NCBI GenBank assembly: GCA_021774205.1
Contig: JAJFJI010000366.1
Coordinates: 1 to 5,954, forward strand
DNA from: Nitrosomonas sp.
GTDB lineage: Bacteria; Pseudomonadota; Gammaproteobacteria; Burkholderiales; Nitrosomonadaceae
DNA: 5,954 bases
Direction: 5' to 3'
Shown here: positions 1 through 5,652 of the stretch, one piece after another
Numbering within the stretch: the first letter of the stretch is position 1
How the letters are laid out: every line of letters begins with the position of its first letter
Made by a program: the position numbers and the translations under genes
The notes under the pieces: model-generated
Databases searched by the model: none
What the model saw: only the letters and a program-made list of their open reading frames with translations
Told to the model about the DNA's origin: nothing

Positions 1-20
1 CTATACCAATCAGTAAAAAT

Positions 21-35
21 AAGCTTGACAAGTTT
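21..35. promoter_or_regulatory. Inverted repeat over the -35 box, possible operator
   Basis: Positions 24-32 read CTTGACAAG, a perfect 4+4 dyad around A28. After one mismatched pair (23/33) the symmetry resumes with AA at 21-22 and TT at 34-35, and continues loosely in the flanking A and T runs. The dyad contains the whole -35 hexamer, so a bound dimeric repressor would block RNA polymerase. The related enteric ybhGFSR cluster is controlled by a TetR-family regulator, but no regulator gene is visible here. Part of the symmetry follows from the -35 sequence itself, so chance is a real alternative. Confidence 0.3.
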
Positions 36-53
36 TTTGTTTTAAAATATTGT
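25..53 (+). promoter_or_regulatory. Candidate sigma-70 promoter of the export operon
   Basis: A perfect -35 hexamer, TTGACA, lies at 25-30. A 17-bp A+T-rich spacer follows, then TATTGT at 48-53, which matches the -10 consensus at four of six positions. The next better -10-like hexamer is TATAGT at 63-68, but it has no good -35 at the right distance. Transcription would start near position 60, giving a leader of about 60 bases before the adaptor gene. It is the only convincing promoter in the window, so the four tightly packed genes downstream are probably read from here. This is inferred from hexamer match and spacing only. Confidence 0.45.
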
Positions 54-66
54 ATCGAACAGTATA

Positions 67-92
67 GTATTTTTCAAATCATTCGAAAATAC
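67..92. repeat. Inverted repeat in the operon leader
   Basis: GTATTTT at 67-73 is the exact reverse complement of AAAATAC at 86-92, with 12 bases between. A second imperfect dyad overlaps it: TCAAATC at 74-80 against GATTTTGA at 93-100, one extra T. The region lies between the promoter and the adaptor start. It could be a regulator site or a weak RNA stem. In DNA this A+T-rich such symmetry can arise by chance, so confidence is low. Confidence 0.2.
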
Positions 93-107
93 GATTTTGA
101 TAATCTT

Positions 108-113
108 GATGAG
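108..113 (+). promoter_or_regulatory. Weak ribosome binding site deciding the adaptor start
   Basis: GATGAG ends seven bases before the ATG at 121. The alternative in-frame starts, TTG at 97 and ATG at 109, have no purine-rich stretch at a suitable distance, so the ATG at 121 is preferred. The match to the Shine-Dalgarno consensus is only partial. Confidence 0.4.
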
Positions 114-120
114 AAAACAT

Positions 121-1185
121 ATGAGTGAAGAAAATACTAATAAACTGCTTGTTAGAAAATTTATTTTGTATTCTGTTGTAACTCTTTTCCTGCTTAGCCT
201 CGTAGCGATTTATTTGTCAGCAAACTCTGATAATAAAGAAGATGGCGTATTGCAATTACATGGTTGGGTTGAAGGCACCAATGTAACACTCGGCGCGAAA
301 GTCAACGGTCAACTTTTAAAAGTATTGGTAGAAGAAGGTGATCAGGTAGAAGCTGATCAGCTTATATTTGAGATTGATCCGAAGCAAATTAAAGCACAAT
401 TTAATGGCGCTAAAGCAGAAGTTGACCATGCCATTATAGATCTGGAACTGGCGAAACAAAAATCATCGGCGCTTATTGCCGAGAGCGAAGCGGCTGCTCT
501 GAGCGTTAGAGCTGAGCTTGTCGAATCTCAAGCGTTATTGTCAAGAGCAAGCAAGGATTATCATCGTTCGCTACCCCTGATAGAAGACAGCACGATTTCT
601 CAAAGTGACTTCGACAATGTTGCGGAACTTTATTTCACAAGAAAGGCTAAGGTTGACCGGGTCTCACGGGAGATTGATTTAAGTGAAGCGAGAAAGCGAT
701 TAGCTTTGACCACTTTGAAGGAAATTAAACTTAAGAAAATGGAGCTTGTCGCTAAGCGTGCTAAGAAAGATGAAATTAAAAAAGATCTCAAGGACACCAT
801 AGAATTTAGTCCGATATCTGGAACTGTTATTGATAAGGTAAGTGAAGCAGGAGAGTACGTATTAAAAGGGACGCCTATTGTTGTCGTGGTGGACTTGCAA
901 AATCTTTATATTAAAACCTACGTCGAACAAACTGATGTCGGCAAGATTAAGATCGACGATGTGGTTGAAATCAAAATTGACTCTTTTCCCGAACATGATT
1001 TCAGTGGCAGGGTTTACTTTATCGCACCAGAAGCAGAGTTTACGCCTCGCAATATTCAAATGAATGAACACCGTTCAACCATAGTCTATAAGGTTAAGAT
1101 TCGCATTAACAACCCCGATGGGTTGATTAAGCTTGGGCTCCCAGCAGATGTCAAGTTTCATTTGTCATCTAAGGACGCTACATGA
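121..1185 (+). CDS. HlyD-family membrane fusion protein of an ABC exporter (YbhG-like)
   Basis: This is the periplasmic adaptor linking the inner-membrane ABC transporter to the outer membrane channel. Numbering from the ATG at 121 (354 aa), residues 13-33 form a single N-terminal membrane anchor with no obvious cleavage site. A first lipoyl half-motif follows at 48-86 (GWVEGTNVTLGAKVNGQ, then EGDQVEADQLIFEID). A charged, Ala/Leu/Lys/Glu-rich helical hairpin spans about 90-225, the second lipoyl half is at 228-260 (SPISGTVIDKV), and a beta-barrel region runs to the end, including FTPRNIQ at 307-313, typical of this group. The hairpin tip carries R149, L153 and S160 with the R-x3-L-x6-S spacing used by adaptors that contact TolC. 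The length is normal for the family. The gene overlaps the ATPase gene by ATGA, implying translational coupling. In-frame starts at 97 or 109 would add 8 or 4 residues but lack a ribosome binding site. Substrate is unknown. Confidence 0.93.
   Translation: MSEENTNKLLVRKFILYSVVTLFLLSLVAIYLSANSDNKEDGVLQLHGWVEGTNVTLGAKVNGQLLKVLVEEGDQVEADQLIFEIDPKQIKAQFNGAKAEVDHAIIDLELAKQKSSALIAESEAAALSVRAELVESQALLSRASKDYHRSLPLIEDSTISQSDFDNVAELYFTRKAKVDRVSREIDLSEARKRLALTTLKEIKLKKMELVAKRAKKDEIKKDLKDTIEFSPISGTVIDKVSEAGEYVLKGTPIVVVVDLQNLYIKTYVEQTDVGKIKIDDVVEIKIDSFPEHDFSGRVYFIAPEAEFTPRNIQMNEHRSTIVYKVKIRINNPDGLIKLGLPADVKFHLSSKDAT
1171..1175 (+). promoter_or_regulatory. Ribosome binding site of the ATPase gene inside the adaptor gene
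   Basis: AAGGA lies six bases before the ATG at 1182, within the last codons of the adaptor gene. Together with the ATGA stop/start overlap at 1182-1185 it fixes the ATPase start and suggests coupled translation of adaptor and ATPase. Confidence 0.75.
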
Positions 1186-3128
1186 GTACTGATAAATCTT
1201 CTCCTCCGCTGTTAAAAATAGACGCATTACATAAACGGTTTAAGAATATACAAGCCGTGCATGATCTTAATTTAACTGTAAAACCAGGAGAAATATTTGG
1301 TCTTGTCGGTGCAGACGGTGCAGGTAAATCTACCATTCTGCAAATGCTATGTGGAATTGAAGCCCCAACGTCTGGCACGATGGTTATAGATGGTTATGAC
1401 GTGGTTGATGAACCAGATGCAATTCGCGAGCGAATTGGTTATATGTCACAGGACTTTTCACTCTATTTGGATTTGAGTGTAGAGGAAAATATTGATTACA
1501 TGGCAAGTCTCCGTTGTCTCCCGCCTGAAGTGTTGAGCGAGGAAAAAGAACGTCTTTTACATTTTGCAAGGATGGCACCCTTTAGAAACCGTAAAGCCGG
1601 CGCCTTATCGGGAGGGATGAAGAAGAAATTAGCGCTATGTTGTGCGCTTATTCATCGCCCTAATTTGTTATTACTGGATGAGCCAACCACTGCAGTGGAC
1701 CCTGTTTCTCGCGGTGAATTATGGCGAATTCTCTACGAGTTCATCATGCAGGGAATTTCAGTCATTATTGCGACTCCCGATATGAATGAAGCCGAACGTT
1801 GCCACCGAATAGCGCTATTACAACACGGCAAGTTAATTGCCTGTGATTCACCGGAAAAACTTAAAGAAAACATAGGTAAGCAGGTTTGTACATTCAACTG
1901 TAATCATGCAAGCAAAGCACGCAGAATTATTGCTGGTGAATTAGGTATTGAAGCGCAGGTGTATGGAGACAATCTGCGTCTATTTTTAGACGATGCGGAG
2001 AAGGAATTTGCAGTGATTAATGCGCTTCTGATAAAAGCTGATATCGAAATAAAGGAGTTCATGCCAACTAAGCCAAATATGGGCGATGTGTATTTATCCA
2101 TGCTGGGCGACAATGAGGCTGAGGAGGTCAATGTCATAATTCATGACGATGCCATGATTATAGAACAATTTCAAAAGAATCCCGTTACAAGTCAATTATC
2201 AGAAACAGTCGTTAACGTTGAAAATATTTCAAAACACTATGGTGAATTCAAAGCAGTAGATGAGATTTCGTTTAGTGTAAGTAAGGGGACGGTGTTTGGT
2301 TTATTGGGTCCCAATGGTGCAGGGAAAACAACCTTGATCAAACTGATGTGTGGTCTAGTACAGCCAACCAGTGGTCAAATTCTTATTGCCGGTTACGATG
2401 TTTGTCAGCAACGTCGTTTGGCCAAAAGTAATATTGGGTACATGTCCCAACTATTTTCACTTTATCCTGATTTGAGTGTCATTCAAAACCTGGAGTTTTT
2501 TGCCAGTATTTATGGTCTTTCCCGTCAAACAGCCAGAAGTAGAGTTAACTGGGCTATCGATCTTGCAGGCCTGCAAAATAAGAAGGCATATCTTGCCAGG
2601 GAACTACCGACAGGCTGGAGGCAAAAACTGGCGCTTGGTGCTGCCTTGATGCATGAGCCAAAATTGCTTTTTTTGGATGAGCCAACATCAGGCGTTGACC
2701 CGATAGCTCGAGCGGAATTTTGGGATATTATCTACGATTTATCCGAAAGTGGCGTGACCGTGATCGTCACAACACACTTTATGGAAGAAGCGGATCGTTG
2801 CAATTTAATCACGCTGGTTAACGCTGGTAAGCTAATTGGCGTGGGATCACCTGAACAGTTGAAAAGCACTCTTCCAGTACAGTGCTATGAAATAAAAACC
2901 TCTGCTCTGCTTAAAACATATCATGGGATATCTTCGCTGGAAAATGTACAACAAGTCTCAATGTTTGGAGAGACTGTTCATGCCATTACGCATAACAATG
3001 AGAAGGAGCTCAGCCTAAAAATGATACGTGATGCTGGCATACAAATTAATAGCATTGAAAAAATTCGCCCAACACTTGAAGATGTTTTTCTTAATAAAAT
3101 TTCTAATGCTCAAGAGGCATTAGGGTAA
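1182..3128 (+). CDS. Fused tandem ABC ATPase, two nucleotide-binding domains (YbhF-like)
   Basis: This cytoplasmic ATPase of 648 aa drives the exporter; one polypeptide supplies both ATP-binding domains. NBD1 (about 10-225) has Walker A G43-T51 (GADGAGKST), Q-loop Q90, a good signature LSGGM at 142-146, Walker B ending D166-E167 and D-loop AVDP at 171-174. NBD2 (about 343-565) has Walker A G376-T384 (GPNGAGKTT), Q423, D499-E500, D-loop GVDP and H-loop H532. Each NBD is followed by a small C-terminal domain of the kind seen in ABC-2 type ATPases, ending in related motifs (PNMGDVYLSML near 298-308, PTLEDVFLNKI near 630-640). Two departures stand out: the H-loop position of NBD1 is proline (P199), and the NBD2 signature is LPTGW at 475-479 instead of LSGG. 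Both fall in the same composite ATP site, the one using the NBD1 Walker motifs. Both Walker B glutamates are kept. Tandem fusion, length and neighbours fit the YbhF/drug-export group. The start is fixed by AAGGA six bases upstream and the ATGA overlap. Confidence 0.95.
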   Translation: MSTDKSSPPLLKIDALHKRFKNIQAVHDLNLTVKPGEIFGLVGADGAGKSTILQMLCGIEAPTSGTMVIDGYDVVDEPDAIRERIGYMSQDFSLYLDLSVEENIDYMASLRCLPPEVLSEEKERLLHFARMAPFRNRKAGALSGGMKKKLALCCALIHRPNLLLLDEPTTAVDPVSRGELWRILYEFIMQGISVIIATPDMNEAERCHRIALLQHGKLIACDSPEKLKENIGKQVCTFNCNHASKARRIIAGELGIEAQVYGDNLRLFLDDAEKEFAVINALLIKADIEIKEFMPTKPNMGDVYLSMLGDNEAEEVNVIIHDDAMIIEQFQKNPVTSQLSETVVNVENISKHYGEFKAVDEISFSVSKGTVFGLLGPNGAGKTTLIKLMCGLVQPTSGQILIAGYDVCQQRRLAKSNIGYMSQLFSLYPDLSVIQNLEFFASIYGLSRQTARSRVNWAIDLAGLQNKKAYLARELPTGWRQKLALGAALMHEPKLLFLDEPTSGVDPIARAEFWDIIYDLSESGVTVIVTTHFMEEADRCNLITLVNAGKLIGVGSPEQLKSTLPVQCYEIKTSALLKTYHGISSLENVQQVSMFGETVHAITHNNEKELSLKMIRDAGIQINSIEKIRPTLEDVFLNKISNAQEALG

Positions 3129-3199
3129 TGAGTATTCACAGCAATGATCACCATTCGTTACGCTAAATCAAGAAGACTTGAAATGATACAGGCAGAAAT
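3128..3199 (+). other. Intergenic gap with a 12-codon mini-ORF coupled to the ATPase stop
   Basis: This 71-bp gap interrupts an otherwise tight operon. The ATPase stop overlaps an ATG as TAATG (3126-3130), with AAGAGG at 3112-3117 ten bases upstream. That ATG opens a 12-codon frame (MSIHSNDHHSLR) ending in TAA at 3164-3166. It is in the same frame as permease 1, separated from it by that TAA and a TGA at 3179-3181. A 5-bp stem with a 4-base loop (TCAAG at 3168-3172, CTTGA at 3177-3181) sits before the permease start. It may be a decayed former N-terminus of the permease, a coupling leader peptide, or chance. There is no sign of a terminator. Confidence 0.35.
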
Positions 3200-4357
3200 A
3201 TGCAGCTACTAAAAGCCAGACAAAACAGCATTCAACGAATCAAGGCCGTATTCCAGACAGAACTTTTGCATGTGGTGAGAGACCCTTTAAGCTTGTCAAT
3301 TGCATTGTTTATGCCCATTTTTCTGTTGTTTTTAATAGGCTATTCGGTTCAATACGAAATGAAGCAGTACCCTTTTGCAGTTTACGATATGAACCAATCG
3401 AAAGAGAGCCTTGATTATATCAATACAATCGATAATACCGAATTTTTTAATCTCCGCTATCGCGTCACAGAGTATCAGGAGTTATTGAATCTTCTTGATG
3501 ATGGTTCGGTTGGTTTTGGTATTGTTATCCCGCCCGATTTTTCAAAAAACCTATCTCGACAGGAACCGGCTACTATTCAGACGTTGGTGGACTCATCATT
3601 CGTGAATAATACACTGTTTATTGTTAGCTATCTTCAAAGCATTAATAATGACTATTCCTCATCTCTGGTCACAAAATTCCTTAAATCAAAGGGCGTGGGG
3701 AAAATTGAATCTATAAATCTATCTATTCGTTCGTGGTACAACCAAGCGTTACGCGAATTCACATTTAAAATTACAGGCGCCTTCAGTATTACCATTATGG
3801 GCTTTGTTCCAATTCTTTCCGCATTAGCTTTGGTGCGAGAAAAGGAATCGGGATCTATTAAGCAAATTTTTGCATCGCCTGTCCGCCCCTTTGAATATGT
3901 TATAGGGAAAATGTCTCCCTACGTTATCTTTCTTACACTTGACTATCTATTCGTCGTTGTTTTCGGTGTCTGGTTCTTCGATCTTCCTTGGCGAGGCAGT
4001 TTAATAGCAATTTTTCTGGCTACCTTTCTTATGGTTTTTATCTGTGTACTTGTTGGTTTCTTTATTTCTACTATTGCGAGAACTCAGATATCAGCCATGA
4101 TGTTGGCGATTGTTTTTACCTTGATGCCGTCTCTTATCTATAGTGATGCCATTGTCCCGATACATAACTCACCAGATTTTTTCTTTCATGGGTATTCCAA
4201 TCTCTTCCCCGCTAAATTTTATACGGAAGCTTGTCGGTCTATTTTAGTGAAGGGAGCGGATATTGTTGCTGTCTTAAAAGACATAGTACCTCTACTTATT
4301 CAAGCAACAATCATTTTTGCCATCTGTGCCTGGCGGATGAAAAAAATCAGAGCTTAG
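3200..4357 (+). CDS. ABC-2 type permease subunit 1 (YbhS-like)
   Basis: This inner-membrane subunit (385 aa) is expected to form the translocation path with the next gene's product. It has the layout of long ABC-2 permeases: a cytoplasmic N-terminus with the VRDPL motif (26-30), a first membrane helix at about 31-49, an extracytoplasmic domain of about 140 residues (50-189, with VYDMNQS near 61-67 and WYNQALRE near 179-186), then five hydrophobic segments near 190-212, 237-258, 266-290, 296-314 and 361-378. The cytoplasmic coupling segment is clear at 213-241: REKESGSIKQIF, then SPVRP and GKMSPY. The C-terminus is short and basic (RMKKIRA). The ATG at 3200 is the first possible start, since a TGA lies in frame at 3179-3181; its ribosome binding site is weak (AGGC at 3190-3193). 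The length is normal for the family. Order after the ATPase and before a second permease fits a heterodimer. The transported compound is not predictable. Confidence 0.92.
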   Translation: MQLLKARQNSIQRIKAVFQTELLHVVRDPLSLSIALFMPIFLLFLIGYSVQYEMKQYPFAVYDMNQSKESLDYINTIDNTEFFNLRYRVTEYQELLNLLDDGSVGFGIVIPPDFSKNLSRQEPATIQTLVDSSFVNNTLFIVSYLQSINNDYSSSLVTKFLKSKGVGKIESINLSIRSWYNQALREFTFKITGAFSITIMGFVPILSALALVREKESGSIKQIFASPVRPFEYVIGKMSPYVIFLTLDYLFVVVFGVWFFDLPWRGSLIAIFLATFLMVFICVLVGFFISTIARTQISAMMLAIVFTLMPSLIYSDAIVPIHNSPDFFFHGYSNLFPAKFYTEACRSILVKGADIVAVLKDIVPLLIQATIIFAICAWRMKKIRA

Positions 4358-4360
4358 GAG
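4355..4360 (+). promoter_or_regulatory. Ribosome binding site of permease 2 overlapping the permease 1 stop
   Basis: TAGGAG contains the TAG stop of permease 1 (4355-4357) and a good Shine-Dalgarno core, nine bases before the ATG at 4370. Ribosomes ending permease 1 stop on this site, which would favour coupled, near-equal production of the two permease subunits. Confidence 0.7.
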
Positions 4361-4369
4361 ATTATTCAT

Positions 4370-5500
4370 ATGTATGCTTTTAATAGTTTAGTAAAAAAAG
4401 AATTTATTCATTTCTTTAGGGACCCCATTGTTGCTGGGTTGATTTTTTACCATTTTACCGTTTGTATTGTGCTCTGCGGATATTCTTTTCTTCTTGAAGC
4501 ACACCATATTAATGTGACGGTATACGATATGGACAGATCATCGATGAGCCGTGAATTTACTGATCAATTTTTTTCGACTAGCTATTTTGATTTAGACAGC
4601 CGTGTTAACGATATGAGTCAAGTCAAAGCCAAAATTGATACAGGTGAAGCACAGGCGGCTCTTATCATTCCCGCGAGTTTTTCTCGTAATATTAAGGATG
4701 GTCGAGGGGGAGATGTTCAATATATTGCAGATGGTGCAGACGCAAACTTGGCTGGGCAAGGGGTGGGTCATGCGACTGCGATTATTAATGACATCAATCG
4801 ACAGCTCACCTTGGATAATTTGAGGCGCGAAGGACAAAAAATAGATTCACTTCCTGGTATTAATAATCAGGTGCGACCATTATACAACCAAGGTATTCAA
4901 GAAGTTTATCATGTTGTCATTTCACATATTTTGGTTGCTGGAATTATAGGCGGTCTTATTCTCTCTTCAACTGCGGTAGTGCGTGAGAAACAGCTGGGTA
5001 CCATCGATCAGTTATTGGTTACACCACTATCCACTTTTAAACTTTTATTGGCTAAGAGCGTTGCGCCAATGATCATTTGTTTGTTCGCTACGTCTTTTTC
5101 ATTTTTGATTGTTTTCTGGTTTCACGTGCCTTTTAAAGGCAGTATCCTGGCCTTTTTAACTTTTACAGTCCTTTTTCTAAGTAGCATGGTAGGGATAGGC
5201 ATACTGATCGGTACTATCTGTAACAACATGTTGCAGTCTATCTTATTATCATTTGTTGTCTGGTTTCCTTTTGCATTCTTGTCAGGAGTTATTACACCTG
5301 TAGAAAATTTGATTCCTGCTATTCATGCAATTTCCAATGCAATCCCTGCCACGCATTTTATGATGGCTGCTAATGCAATCTTTCAAAAAGAAGAAGTGGG
5401 ATTTTTTGATCTCTGGCCTCAGTTTACAAACCTCTTGTTAACAGCAACTCTGTTATTTTCCTTAGGCGCTGGCCTGACCTGGAGACGATGGCGACAATAA
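4370..5500 (+). CDS. ABC-2 type permease subunit 2 (YbhR-like)
   Basis: This is the second inner-membrane permease (376 aa) and likely heterodimer partner of the preceding product. It has the same architecture: an N-terminal FFRDPI motif (15-20), a first helix at about 21-40, an extracytoplasmic domain (about 41-180, with VYDMDRS near 51-57 and LYNQGIQE near 171-178), then five hydrophobic segments near 181-203, 229-250, 257-281, 288-307 and 350-368. The coupling segment runs REKQLGTIDQLLVTPL at 205-220. Compared with permease 1, the following GK..PY motif is altered (AK at 228-229, PM at 233-234). SGVITPVENLIP at 305-316 is the usual conserved loop before the last helix. The C-terminus is WRRWRQ, a basic cytoplasmic end. 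The start is fixed by GGAG nine bases upstream. The two permeases share motifs but are clearly diverged, so this is an old duplication. Confidence 0.92.
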   Translation: MYAFNSLVKKEFIHFFRDPIVAGLIFYHFTVCIVLCGYSFLLEAHHINVTVYDMDRSSMSREFTDQFFSTSYFDLDSRVNDMSQVKAKIDTGEAQAALIIPASFSRNIKDGRGGDVQYIADGADANLAGQGVGHATAIINDINRQLTLDNLRREGQKIDSLPGINNQVRPLYNQGIQEVYHVVISHILVAGIIGGLILSSTAVVREKQLGTIDQLLVTPLSTFKLLLAKSVAPMIICLFATSFSFLIVFWFHVPFKGSILAFLTFTVLFLSSMVGIGILIGTICNNMLQSILLSFVVWFPFAFLSGVITPVENLIPAIHAISNAIPATHFMMAANAIFQKEEVGFFDLWPQFTNLLLTATLLFSLGAGLTWRRWRQ

Positions 5501-5593
5501 GAAAATATATGTTTTATTTTATCGAAAATTATCCATATAACCAGTAATCCGATTTTTTAGCCTTTTAGTTTTAAAAATGAAGAAAATTATCAC

Positions 5594-5612
5594 TCTTTCT
5601 GAAGGAGAAAGA
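5594..5612 (+). promoter_or_regulatory. Hairpin displaying a Shine-Dalgarno-like loop upstream of the channel gene
   Basis: TCTTTCT (5594-5600) pairs perfectly with AGAAAGA (5606-5612) around the loop GAAGG. No T-run follows, so it is not an intrinsic terminator. GAAGGAG (5601-5607) is a better Shine-Dalgarno match than the one nearest the gene start. It lies nine bases before a TTG that could open a 7-codon peptide ending in TGA at 5638-5640, in frame with the channel ATG at 5653. This could be a leader-peptide or RNA control element, or an accident of purine/pyrimidine runs. Confidence 0.3.
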
Positions 5613-5638
5613 TCAATTGTTAATCAAAATACTATTCT

Positions 5639-5644
5639 GAGAGG
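5639..5644 (+). promoter_or_regulatory. Ribosome binding site of the outer membrane factor gene
   Basis: GAGAGG ends eight bases before the ATG at 5653. It supports this start, which is also the one that gives a complete signal peptide. Confidence 0.65.
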
Positions 5645-5652
5645 TATACGTC

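Larger units (their letters stand above)
5501..5652 (+). other. Non-coding gap between permease 2 and the outer membrane factor gene
   Basis: These 152 bp, very A+T rich, separate the pump core from the channel gene. I see no strong terminator: the A+T-only dyads near 5505-5540 (for example TATATG with CATATA) lack a GC stem. I also see no convincing promoter; TATAAC at 5536-5541 has only TTTTAT upstream. A frame from ATG 5577 to TAA 5666 (29 codons) has no ribosome binding site and runs into the channel gene, so it is not called. Read-through from the operon is the simplest reading, possibly modulated by the hairpin at 5594-5612. Confidence 0.5.

Noticed and set aside
862..1071. Minus-strand open frame of 69 codons, and a plus-strand frame at 878-1063
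   Set aside because: Both lie wholly inside the adaptor gene, whose frame encodes the conserved lipoyl and beta-barrel regions. Neither translation resembles a known family or has a good ribosome binding site.
1178..2137. Minus-strand open frames at 1178-1378, 1384-1578 and 1904-2137
   Set aside because: They are antisense to Walker A, Q-loop and linker regions of the ATPase and have odd Ser/Pro/Arg-rich composition typical of antisense shadows.
1432..2488. Possible recent duplication or gene conversion between the two ATPase halves, because both carry a near-identical segment after the Q-loop (GYMSQ.FSLY.DLSV)
   Set aside because: Aligned by eye, the codons differ mostly at third positions (about 36 of 48 bases shared). 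That fits an old duplication kept similar by selection, not a recent copy.
4592..4837. Overlapping minus-strand (81 codons) and plus-strand (62 codons) frames within permease 2
   Set aside because: The region encodes the extracytoplasmic domain of permease 2 in the main frame. No independent start signals or recognisable domains were seen in the other frames.
5501..5580. Possible rho-independent terminator after permease 2
   Set aside because: Only weak A+T dyads and scattered T-runs are present. No GC-containing stem directly precedes a T-run.
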